Positions 1 to 9,660 of a stretch of 64,000 bases of DNA are shown in pieces. A program made the translations under genes and the position numbers. The DNA is from Stachybotrys elegans (lineage: Eukaryota; Ascomycota; Sordariomycetes; Hypocreales; Stachybotryaceae), in the NCBI GenBank assembly GCA_020746835.1, contig JAGPNK010000036.1, positions 1-64,000 of the forward strand, written 5' to 3'. The notes beneath the pieces were generated by a model. That model was not told the DNA's origin, did not search any database, and saw only the letters and a program-made list of their open reading frames with translations. How positions within the stretch are numbered: position 1 is the first letter of the stretch; every line of letters starts with the position of its first letter.

Positions 1-799
1 ACTAGCTTTAACGCCGCCTGTTTGCTTCTACTGGTGACAAGTATAGATCCATGTTGGCAATGAGGAAGGTATGAAATGAGTGGCTGGCTCTGGCTCTGGC
101 TGTCTAAGCCATCTTGCTCGTTGCTGTAATCGGCTGGATTGTGGAGAAGAAAGCCGGCAGTATCGACATTATCGAGTATGAGGACCCATTTCCCACTCTT
201 TTCGCCCCGCAGCCAGTTGTATAGCAGCTTGAAAACATTGGTCTGAGGATTTTGCCGTCCGGGCAGCTTGAGGAAGTCGGCAATATCTTGGAAACTCTGC
301 TTGTAACGGGCTATACTGCTCGCGTGAACCCAGAAAACCCAAGTCTCGGGCGATCGGCCTCGGATTCGGTAGGCATATTCGATGGCAATCTGTGACTTCC
401 CGACTCCGCCTAGGCCGACGAGGGCAGTTCGTGAGGCTGGCTGACTGCATAAGTTGTGAACCTGATCGAGGATTTTATCCCGGTCGACGAAATCTCGATC
501 CTGGGGGAAAGGAAGGACGGCCGACGGCCTCGGTGGGGTTTCTGGTCGTTCGGGTTGTTCTGGGTTGAGTCTGGCGTTAGCAACCGGAGCGCTATCATGA
601 AGCATCGGGCGCAAAACTAGTAGTTGCTAGAGGTTTTCCTCCTGTGTACTTCTCTTTTCTCTCTTTCTCTTGGAGGGAACTCACGGTTCAGATGAAGGTC
701 CCCTTGAACGATACCCTGGAACAAGCGGCTGCCATCGCTCGCCACAGTGTGGCCAAACTGCTGGCTTACTGCCTGTCGCTCCCGCGAAGACTCTGACAT
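1..799 (-). CDS. NB-ARC NLR (STAND receptor), 3' end outside window
   Basis: Exon 1 is 799..685 and exon 2 runs from 616 off the left edge; the 68-bp intron (684..617) has a GTGAGT donor and CTACTAG acceptor, and splicing restores one frame. About 243 residues are visible. Residues 15-29 form an F-G-x7-S-x3-Q-G segment. It is followed by a Pro-rich linker, the NB-ARC entry motif FVDRDKIL (81-88), the P-loop GLGGVGKS (106-113), a Walker B (KWVLILDNVD) and a sensor-like ILVTSRSK. Fungal NLRs of this type bind ATP/dATP, oligomerise, and usually carry C-terminal TPR or WD repeats, which would lie outside the window. There is no enzymatic N-terminal effector domain; the short motif region sits where amyloid-signalling motifs occur in other NLRs. 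It is divergently paired with the protein at 1126, which carries the same motif. NB-ARC assignment is strong; the signalling role is inferred. Confidence 0.85.
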
Positions 800-1125
800 G
801 GTCGACAGCGCCCGATAAGTGGGCCAGTGCGTAGTGGGGTTTGGCTTGGGATATTTTGACTTCCGTCTTCAGTCGCGATACTTATGCTCAGGGTCTTTAG
901 TCTGGAAAGAAATTGCCTCTGAAGACAGGTTTATGGGAAATCGGGTCCTTGGAGCCTCATGCTGACAGTCATCTCGAGAGGGGAAAATCACGTGTTCCTC
1001 ATACCGTCGAATCAGAATGACTGAGGGGTTTGCGGCTGAGTCTCTATCCCTTAACTACGATCAAGATACAAAACAATCTGGACACTTGCGGTATGGCCAC
1101 AGCCGACAGACCCTAGTTAAATACC
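800..1125. promoter_or_regulatory. Divergent intergenic region, NLR / HeLo-like gene
   Basis: This 326-bp stretch separates the start codons of the two head-to-head genes and must hold both promoters. I see no convincing TATA box. The small overlapping reading frames here have no coding character. Confidence 0.5.
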
Positions 1126-1996
1126 ATGGATTCATTAAGTGTCACAGCGAGTGTGATTGCTGTTGCAGGCCTGGCGACGCAAAGCGCAAAAGCCATTTAC
1201 AAGCTGGTCGATGGCTTGGTCGAGGCACCACAAGCTATTGCCAACTCAAAGACTCTCCTCGCAGGGACACAAAGCTCCTTGGACACCCTTACGGGAGCAT
1301 TGGCGACTAAAGGGGACATGCAGGCCGGGTTTGCCTCGGTTTTGCAAACTATCAACCTCCACGGGGTGTTACTCTCGACTCAAGACCTCTGCGACAGGTT
1401 CAAAACAACAATTACAAATTATACGAGCCACTCTACGGAGTCAAGATTCAGTAACCGTGATAGGTTCCTAGTGAACTTGCACGAGTCACAAATCGTCCAA
1501 TTCAATGACCAATTAAGCGGTTGTCAGAGAACCATCACGTTGGTTGTAGGGGCAATTACATTGTGAGTTTTACACATGATAACAGTACTGAGCCATCCTA
1601 ATAAGATCAATTACATCTAGGATCATGTCTCATAGTACCTCGAATCACGTTCAACAATTAAGCACACGGTTTCAAGCTCAGGAACAGGCTTTATCCACTT
1701 TAGCCACGGAGCTATCAAAGAAAGCCAACGTTGAAGAGGACCAGGCCGTCTCTCGGCGATTTACGATATTGCAAGAAGCCTGCATGGAGGCTCTTCGAGC
1801 AACGAAAGCCGAGCGAACCGGTCAAACATTTGGAGACATGCAGATCGATCAGTCTTCCGGCGGTATGCAGGGGATCGTTGGTGAGGCTCAAAGGGGTATC
1901 AATCAGTCCTTTGGAAACCTGCTGGCGCAAAACAACAGCAAAGCATTCCAAGGCCAGATGGATGCGGCATCCTTCGCTCTCATGTTTGGAAAATAG
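1126..1996 (+). CDS. Fungal N-terminal (HeLo-like) domain protein with two C-terminal amyloid-type motifs
   Basis: Exons 1126..1562 and 1621..1996 (58-bp intron, GTGAGT...CTAG) give 270 aa. The N-terminus (MDSLSVTASVIAVAGLATQS) is the hydrophobic first helix typical of fungal N-terminal/HeLo-like domains, and an all-helical region extends to about residue 210. The last 60 residues hold two copies of F-G-x7-S-x3-Q-G, at 216-230 and 243-257. The same pattern occurs in the neighbouring NLR at residues 15-29, where QGIV after the conserved Ser is identical to the first copy. In characterised fungal pairs (HET-S/NWD2, HELLP/PNT1) an NLR N-terminal motif templates amyloid folding of matching effector motifs, and the HeLo-type domain then permeabilises membranes. 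That role is inferred from arrangement. The domain family may also act as a non-toxic adaptor. Confidence 0.78.
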
Positions 1997-2371
1997 GGAT
2001 GGGGCAAGAGGGGTACCAGGCGGTTAGAGCAGGAGGAAGACTCCTAAGGCCCAGCGTTTCGGTGTGATAAGCAGAGAAGGTGTTGGCCAGACTTCATAGA
2101 TATATTGTTTACCGCCGTGCCTTGCTCAAGTTTTTGTCTTTGATGAACGAGGTCTTGGGTTCGGCTGCCAAGCAACTTAAAGAATCGCTGCGTTTGCTGC
2201 AAGCCAGCCTCCATAGGCAGCCATCGACACAAGGATCGAGGAGCATTGGATATTGAATTATATTGACTCTCCTCGCAAACTATTGTCTGATTAATCCAAG
2301 AGAAATGTCTATTGTCTATTTATACAATCTCGTTAAATCGTCAATGCTTCTACAGTTGAGAGAACAAAAGA
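1997..2371. other. Intergenic between convergent genes
   Basis: The stretch lies between the 3' ends of the HeLo-like gene and the metallopeptidase-like gene. Its right part (about 2260-2350) is AT-rich, as expected for 3' UTR and polyadenylation sequence. No gene is seen. Confidence 0.5.
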
Positions 2372-3531
2372 CTACAACATGATGCTGAGAACAGTTCCCA
2401 GCATCAACACGGGAAGTGCTCCAATAAATGTACGCGGTGCCGCTGAGCCAGAGTCACCACCGCCATTCCCACCTTCGTTGTTGTTGTCGTCATTGCTCTC
2501 GCTTTCACAAGGCCCAGCCTGCCCGTCGCGGATGCACCAGACCTCGGAAGGCTCCAGCTTCGTCTGGAGGCTGCAAGTCCGCTCGGGATCATAGGTCAGG
2601 TAGTCCTCCAGCTGCTCCGTCATGACGGCGGCGGTGCTGGACATGCACGAATCGTCCGCCAGCTCGTCTACTGGGCCGACGTTGAACTCGTACGCGAGCA
2701 TAACGGCGGCTTGAGCATAGAGTTCGGAATAGGCTGGTGAGTTGTTAGCCTCGTGACGAGGATAAGCATCAGAGGAGCACTTACATGTCTTGGAGTAGTA
2801 ATCGGAGACACAAGTGTCATTTTCCACAACATCGATGAATTCCTGCGTCTCTGCATACGACACCTCGGAGCCTTCCGGCCTGACATGCCAGTCGAGGTTG
2901 TGCGCAATTTCATGCACAAACAGAGCAACTGTTGACCAGAGTCCGTAGATGACGAGATCTCCAACCCAGTAAAGCGAAACGCCCTCTAGACTGCTGTTGC
3001 TTGTTGGCGTGACATAGTCGTCACTCAAGACAACGTGTCGAACAAGCTCTCTGGATGCAACAGGAATTCGACTGTTGGCATTCCTCAGTTAGCCATTGAC
3101 AAAAATGGAAAGAAAAAAAAGAGGGATACTGACCCAAAGTCTTCAATGACCTGCTGAAAGTTGTCGTCGGCATCGTGGCATCGGCAAAAGATCCATGGCT
3201 GGCGGCAGTCTTCGTAGGTGACGTTGTACACCTCCAAGCGGTCAAAGGAGCAGTTTCCGGCCACCAACTCGCGGTCTTGTGAGATTTCAGCACATGCTTG
3301 AGGGATCAAGCCCGCCTCCCAACGGCGGACGTTGCTTGGAGTCACTGTGAGGTTTCCGAGGCCGGCTTGCTCGAGGACAATGTTGCCCTCGTCGGGGAAG
3401 ATCTCGTCCAGGTCCTGGTCGGGGACGGGCTGATCCTCTCTGGCGATGAGGGAGTGAGGGTGTTGAGGGTTGCGACTGAGGAGGGGGAGCAGGCAGGTCA
3501 GGCCCTGGGCAGCAGCTTTTGCAGCACGCAT
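2372..3531 (-). CDS. Secreted, probably GPI-anchored HExxH metallopeptidase-like protein
   Basis: Model: exons 3531..3134, 3071..2785 and 2733..2372, 348 aa. Intron 2 (2784..2734, 51 bp, GTAAGT, GCTAAC branch, CACCAG) is a multiple of three without a stop, so an unspliced form would also be open. The start MRAAKAAAQG precedes a hydrophobic LTCLLPLL segment, a plausible signal peptide; the frame is open upstream but looks non-coding. Residues 186-195 read HEIAHNLDWH, a zinc-metallopeptidase HExxH followed by another His. Several Cys suggest disulfides. The C-terminus has a Gly/Ser/Asn-rich linker and a hydrophobic tail, the layout of a GPI signal. Substrate is unknown and activity is inferred from the motif only. 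Confidence 0.72.
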
Positions 3532-4979
3532 GTTGTCTTTCTGTGGTGGGATGAGTTGGAGGATTATCGGGAGGACTTGGATAAGACTGGATACTGGCTG
3601 ATCACAAAATTGCGAAATGGAGCTGGCTGCAGAGCCAGCTATAAGGCTGGAGCGGTGGAGTCTAGGCCGACGATGCCTGGGGTTGAAATGCACCCTTAAT
3701 TTCCACAGCCCCCGGCTCTATTGGAACGACCGGGTATTAATAGCATCGCCTGGGCGCGGATCTCCTCAGCGTCTTGGCGACCAAGCCCGACTGAGTGCTA
3801 AGAACACTGCCACGTAGGGGGGCCTGATCTCCTGCCTGGCATTTCTGTCCAACCAGAGGCCACTGTCGTCTTGGTGCGAGAGCGAGCTGGTCGATTCTGG
3901 GGCAAGCAGGGCTAGTCTTGATGATGGTGCTGTGGTTCACGCGCTGGGCAAAGACAACAGGCAAGGTATGTAGGGTGCCTATTTTGAGGATGCATGGACG
4001 GAAGGAAGAGACGATGCCAGGCCTGGATGAACCAAGTCTCGAGTATTCAGGCCACTTGGGACACATGAGAGCCCCAAGGGGATTTGCCCTAGCGCATGTC
4101 CAGCAACAGGCTCCAGGAGGTGGCTTTGCAGCTGAGGCTGAATAGAGCCATTGGGCTTTTCGTCCCATTATCCCCTGTGCAAATGGATGCACACGGCAGA
4201 ACAAATCCCGGGGTGGAGTCGGGACAGAAACCCTGTTCTGGAAGCTCGATGCGATGAAGTTTTTTTGCATGATCCATTTCATTAGCAAGGTTACGGGGAT
4301 CATGTTGACAATCGCTTTCTCGCATTCGTTCTTTTTTTTTCTTTCTCGCTTATTTTTATTTTGTCTTAGATCAAAACCTACAAAATAAATAAGCAACAAG
4401 TATCTACTGTGCTTAGCGGTTGGTGATGAGAGCGACGTCAAGACATTGTCAATTGAACAGTCTGCCCACTACAAGGCTGATAGATTGCTCAACTACGGGA
4501 TTTCCGAGGGGCGCAGCACCTCCCAAGGCCGCGGCTCTCTGGCATTGATCGCTGTTCATTACCCCAGCAGATATGTATGGAGTAAAGATGCATATCTTGT
4601 TTCACAATACATCCTCCTGTCAGCATGTACTGAAACCTGCTTACATGCGCCCACATTCGCTGTCCTTGTACATTGCAATTACGTGATTTCTTACTCGTCT
4701 TTCCAACGGCATCTACTGTGAGGCAGCAGTCCATAGTAGAGCGATTAGCTGGGACCGTTGTTAGGGTGGCGCATTTTAGTAGCGAATGGGTCGACCAAGC
4801 CATAGTTCTTGGTCTCGGAGCTCCGAGCTGTTTCCATGGGGTAGTGGCGGGGAGGGAAAAAATCATCGTCGTCACATCAACATCAGCTGATAAAAGAATA
4901 AATAAAATCAAGGACAAGAACCACAGGGCGGACGACTGAGCAAGTACAAATACGCTCTGTCATACGAGTCGAAGCGACG
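3532..4979. other. 1.45-kb intergenic region without a convincing gene
   Basis: It lies between two divergently transcribed genes. A 234-codon minus frame (4441..3737) begins inside an A/T- and Lys/Arg-rich tract and has no domain, signal peptide or splice partner, so I treat it as chance. A T-rich run lies at about 4330-4365. No RNA gene is recognised. Confidence 0.5.
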
Positions 4980-6564
4980 ATGGAGTCCGAGTCGGAGCCA
5001 AGACGGAGCCTTGGCTGGCGCTGTCTTGCCAATCTGGCCGACCACGCCGGCGTCGCGTCGGTATATCAATCGTCGCTCGACGTGAAGCTACTCATCATGC
5101 AGCGCTTTACGCGCATGTTTGCCTACGGCGCATCGACCCTCGTGCTGGTCTCGTTTCTGCGCGCACTCGACATTTCCGAGACCAAAATCGGCCTCTTCAT
5201 GACTCTGACCCTCGTTGGAGACATCGTCATCAGCTTTGTCCTCGCATGCTACGCCGACGCCATGGGTCGGAGGCTGACGCTGCTCATCGGATCCGCCCTA
5301 TTGATTGCCAGCGGAGTAGTCTTTGCCCTGTCCAGCTCGTACTGGGTGTTGCTCGTTGCGGCCATTGTGGGCGTCATAAGCCCGAGGTAAGCAACAGGAT
5401 ACATGTATGCTGAGGATATCAAAGCAGATGCCACTAACATGAATCAGTGGCAACGAAATTGGTCCCTTTCGAGCTGTCGAGGAAAGCACCATCGCCCAAC
5501 TGACAGCGGCCCAGCAACGAGGTGACGTATACGCTTGGTATACACTTTGTGGGAGTGCAGGTGCGGCATTCGGCACCATGGTGAGCGGATGGGCGATTCA
5601 AGCCGCCCTTGCCAAGTTGGACTGGCAGGTTGTCGACATATACCGCCTGGTCTTCTACGGATACTCTGGTATCGGCGTGGTCAAGACGCTTCTGACGTTG
5701 ATGTTGAGCCCTGCCGTGGAATCAGAAAAAAGACGAAAAGCCCAAGCCAAAAGCAACCCCGGACGTCCGGCAGAGGAGGAGCCTCTCTTGCCCTCGAACC
5801 AAGAATCTTCCGAGACTCCGGATGGCGGAGCGACAGCTTCTACTTTAAGCAGCAGTGGTAGAAAAATCTTGATATGCCTGTGCTTGCTCTTTGGCTTGGA
5901 CAGTCTCGGATCAGGCTTGGTTCCCCTGTGAGCGCACTTCCCTTGGTTCAAAGTCGCATCGCAGTCGCTAACGAGAATGGCAGCTCATGGATCGTTCACT
6001 ACTTCAAATCACGCTTCAATCTTGTCGAGGGAAGCCTTGGGTCCATCTTCTTTGTCACGCATATCATCGCGGCTGGGTCTACACTCGTCGCGTCCTCCCT
6101 GGCCAAGCGCCTGGGCAACGTTCCAGTACGTTTGATCCAAATGACTAAATAACACGCTTCGTATGCTAACATGTCCAAAGACAATGGTCTTTACCCATAT
6201 ACCCTCGTCGGTATTTTTGGCCCTGATTCCGGTCCCGAGTGAGCTTCACTGGGCATTGACCTTGTTGATTCTGCGGTCATGCATCCAGTCAATGGACGTG
6301 GCTCCGCGGTCGGCTTTCCTGGCGGCGATTCTCGACCCAGCGGAGCGGACCATGAGTTTGGGGCTGGTCAAGGTTGTGCAAACTACAGCTCAGAGCATCG
6401 GTCCCTTGATCACGGGCTTCCTGGTGGAGCACAATTACTTTTGGGTGTCTTTTCTATGCGCCGGATGTCTGAAGATAACCTACGATCTTGGGCTGTTGGC
6501 ATTGTTTAAGAACGCAGAGCATGGCAACAGAGGTAGAAACCGTGCCGGGGAAGACGGCGAGTAG
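4980..6564 (+). CDS. Major facilitator superfamily transporter
   Basis: Exons 4980..5386, 5448..5927, 5984..6125 and 6181..6564 yield 470 aa; all three introns (61, 56, 55 bp) are GT-AG and phase-consistent. The N-terminal half shows successive hydrophobic helices with the MFS loop 2-3 signature around YADAMGRRLTLLIG. A charged cytoplasmic loop rich in Lys, Pro and Glu (EKRRKAQAKS, EEEPLLPSNQ) separates it from a second set of helices, giving the usual 12-helix layout. The C-terminus is short and hydrophilic. The N-terminal residues (about 1-35) are soluble. The substrate cannot be read from sequence. It may be a plasma-membrane or vacuolar proton-coupled porter; the acidic dileucine-like EEPLLP in the loop would suit a vacuolar or endosomal location, which is speculative. 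Confidence 0.88.
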
Positions 6565-7338
6565 GTGATATTATTTGTTGAGGGGATGTAACAGACGCGT
6601 TAGGTGAATCAAATTGCGACGAAGGAGACGTCTGATTCAAGGACCTAATTGATGATACTGGGGTACTTTGAAGGACAAAGCCTCCCATCATTACCAGATG
6701 TATCCAAGCGGAGTGAACAAACAGAATAGGACATTAATCACTGTCATGTCGTGCTTGCTGGGTGCAGTTGACGTATCATTCGCACAAGTAAATAGTACCA
6801 CTTGACGCCACCATCCACATCAGCTGAAAGAAGCACTGATTTCATTTATTCTGACCAGTAGCCGCCTGACCGTTTTATTTTCCATTTACACTGATGCATG
6901 CAACCCAACTTTGGCGGGATGAACATGCGGGGCTACCCTAGACCTCTTCCAATTGGTCCGTGCGCATGACACCATCCCACCTGGAAAAAGCTTCTAGAAA
7001 ATGACAATTTTTGCTTTGACTCAGTCGCCTCGCCATCCGTCCTACCTCCCACCTCCCACCTCTCACCTCTCGCCAGACCTAGTCGCTCGGCTCTAGCCGG
7101 CCATATGACTCGCTTCGTCTGCTTCACCTCTTCACGGCACGAAATTGCTTTTTGAACCAACCGCCCCGGCAATTCCTCGGGTGGGTATTGTCGGCTCCCC
7201 ACGGAAAGTTTTTAAATGTGCGGGCCTTTTTTCTTCTCATGAAACCCCCCCATAAAAACCCATAAGACCACCCGACGATCCTTCACATGAGAGGTAAGAC
7301 GATAACGAACCTCACCTCATACAACACCCCACCCCACC
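6565..7338. promoter_or_regulatory. Upstream region of GTP cyclohydrolase gene
   Basis: A CCAATTGG element lies near 6950 and a pyrimidine-rich tract (CTCCCACCT repeats) at about 7040-7075, both common in fungal housekeeping promoters. No gene is seen in this 774-bp gap. Confidence 0.4.
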
Positions 7339-8595
7339 ATGGCGCAGGAGCAGAAGGATATGAATATCGTGGGCTTCGTGGCCGGCGCCCCGTTGCTGGC
7401 GACCGATGCTCCCCTGCCTGACGCCGCTGCGGCCACTGAAGGAAAGAATCCCGGCAAGAAGAACCGCAACAGGAAGAAGCGCAGACAGGAAGCCACAGCC
7501 GAGGCCGCAGTCGGAGGCGCACAGAGTGAAGCCACGCAAAACGACGCACCACAGCCCGAAGGGTCCCAGAACGAGGGCGCTTCCCTGCTCCCAGCCGTCA
7601 ACGGCGACGCCAATGGCCATGCCAACGGCACCGTCAATGGAGAGGCCAAGACCACGGCCAAGAGCAAGCGCAAAGGCAAAGCCAAGGCCAAGCCCGAGAC
7701 GTGGGCAGACCAGGTCAACAACGACGTCCAAGCCCATGCCAACGGCGACGCCGGCCTCAATGGCAACGAGGTGCGCCGCATGAGCCTCAGCAAACCCGCC
7801 CGCGACCACAACGACACCCCCAGCGGCCCCCGCGGGCCCCGGCGTCAGCGCAAGAAGCGCTCCCCCAAGACGCAGTCCCTCATAGACCAGGACAAGAACG
7901 ACGCCGCCAGCATCGGCCACGACAGCATCGCCACCTCGGCCGCCAGCCCCGTCATCGACTTTGACGGCCTCAGCCGCCCCTCGCGCGGCACCCGCGAGCG
8001 CCTCGAGGAGACCCCCGAGAAGCAGGCCCTCCGCCTCGACCGCATGAAGGGCGCCGTCCGCACCCTCCTCGAGTGCGTCGGCGAGGACCCGGACCGCGAG
8101 GGCCTGCTCGCCACCCCGGAGCGCTACGCCAAGGCCATGCTCTTCTTCACAAAGGGCTACCAGGAGAACGTCCGCGACATCATCAACAACGCCATCTTCC
8201 AGGAGGGCCACAACGAGATGGTCGTCGTCAAGGACATCGACGTCTTCTCCGTCTGCGAGCACCACCTCGTCCCCTTTACCGGCAAGATGCACATTGGCTA
8301 CATCCCCCGCAACGCCGTCATCGGCATCTCCAAGCTGCCCCGCATCGCAGAGATGTTTGCCCGCCGCCTGCAGATCCAGGAGCGCCTGACCCGCGAGGTC
8401 GCCAACGCCATCTTCGAGGTCCTCCAGCCCCAGGGCGTCGGCGTCGTCATGGAGTCCAGCCACCTGTGCATGGTCATGCGCGGCGTCGAGCAGACGAGCA
8501 GCTCCACCATCACGAGCTGCGTCCTCGGCTGCTTCGAAAAGAGGGAGAAGACGAGGAACGAGTTTCTCAGTCTGATTGGCGTCAACCGCCGCTAG
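7339..8595 (+). CDS. GCH1: GTP cyclohydrolase I with long N-terminal extension
   Basis: Single exon, 418 aa. The enzyme converts GTP to 7,8-dihydroneopterin triphosphate, first step of folate and tetrahydrobiopterin synthesis, as a toroidal decamer. The catalytic domain occupies about residues 236-418. The zinc ligands are visible as Cys306 with His308/309 (VCEHHLVPF) and Cys377 (SSHLCMVMRG), and the VEQTSSSTITSC segment matches the family core. Residues 1-235 are a low-complexity extension rich in Ala, Lys, Asn and Arg (for example KKNRNRKKRRQ, AKSKRKGKAKAK). It is far longer than in bacterial FolE and could be regulatory or nuclear-targeting. The 455-codon frame on the opposite strand is a by-product of GC-rich third positions. 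Confidence 0.97.
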   Translation: MAQEQKDMNIVGFVAGAPLLATDAPLPDAAAATEGKNPGKKNRNRKKRRQEATAEAAVGGAQSEATQNDAPQPEGSQNEGASLLPAVNGDANGHANGTVNGEAKTTAKSKRKGKAKAKPETWADQVNNDVQAHANGDAGLNGNEVRRMSLSKPARDHNDTPSGPRGPRRQRKKRSPKTQSLIDQDKNDAASIGHDSIATSAASPVIDFDGLSRPSRGTRERLEETPEKQALRLDRMKGAVRTLLECVGEDPDREGLLATPERYAKAMLFFTKGYQENVRDIINNAIFQEGHNEMVVVKDIDVFSVCEHHLVPFTGKMHIGYIPRNAVIGISKLPRIAEMFARRLQIQERLTREVANAIFEVLQPQGVGVVMESSHLCMVMRGVEQTSSSTITSCVLGCFEKREKTRNEFLSLIGVNRR

Positions 8596-9660
8596 ACCAC
8601 CCATCTTCCTCCCTTTCTCTCTGTCTTCTCTATTTTCTTTTCTTGCATTTTCTTTTGGGACACGGGACATGTTTGGCATATGAATGATATCTCAACGTTG
8701 GTATGTAAAATAAGAAGGTGCTTTCGGCGGTGGTTATATCGGGTTCGGACTGCGCGAGCGGCATCCCCTTCTGGCAAGTCTTTGATCTTGCAACATTCAA
8801 CATACATCCATATTATTAGCATATTTGCATTGGGCTATCGAACACAAAGTTGGTTTGCTGGCTGGGAATGATGCTTCCCGGCGGGTGGTAGTTTATGCTG
8901 GTTGCTGCGGAAGGAGGTAGTCGTTGTCCTCCAGTCAGGGCTCAAGCAATATAGCGCGAGGAATGAAAGTCCATTGATGGTGTTCTTGATCGTCCTGTGA
9001 GCTGGCTCCTATCTGGGAGCGAGATTTACCGGTTGCGAATGTGACTAGACCAAATGAACCGACGGAGAATGCGAATATGGGACGCAGCTGATTTGGCAGT
9101 TCACTGCGAGCACGGTCTGATTATTCATATCCGTCTCTAGACGAGTAAGTGACTCAGTGTATCTTCGTCTATTCCTCTGCAGAAAGGAGTCAAGGACTTG
9201 TAACTCGTCACTGCCAGCACGTCATCCGTGACTTTTTCCATAGTGTGCCACCCAAGGACATTCAAACCAAACAAAAATATGTCATCTCGAATCAAGTTTA
9301 TCATCATCCAAGCAAACAAGCTCTATCTACCGTCGTGTTGCTCCGGCTAATGTGGCTCGTCTTCCCCGCACGGGGTATGAATCTGCATTCTAATACAGGC
9401 AAGGATAGCATGGCCACTCAATTCCCGACGGTTAATTTACCAGACCTTGAGGCCTTACATATGATCAGCTATTGGTGGAATAGATCAAGATCATCGACAA
9501 TGACGCATGTATGCCAGTCTCGCTAGTTTGTTATGCGAGTCGCTCGCTTATAGACCGTCTCCATATGCCTGACCGCCAAGCAATGAGGGAGCATAAAGAG
9601 GCTCGTCTGGACCGATTAACATGTTCGTAGCCATCCCTTATTAATGTGATATTCAAGATC
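8596..9660. other. 1.07-kb intergenic region
   Basis: It begins with a pyrimidine-rich 3' UTR of the cyclohydrolase gene (8600-8660) and ends with the promoter of the beta-helix gene. The open frames at 9137-9526 on both strands lack coding features. Nothing else is recognised. Confidence 0.45.

Noticed and set aside
3737..4441. 234-codon minus-strand frame
   Set aside because: No domain, signal peptide or splice partner, erratic composition starting in a Lys/Arg homopolymer-like tract.
7312..8679. 455-codon open frame antisense to GTP cyclohydrolase I
   Set aside because: It mirrors the GC-rich third positions of the real gene, is made of Ala/Leu/Gly/Val low complexity and has no domain.
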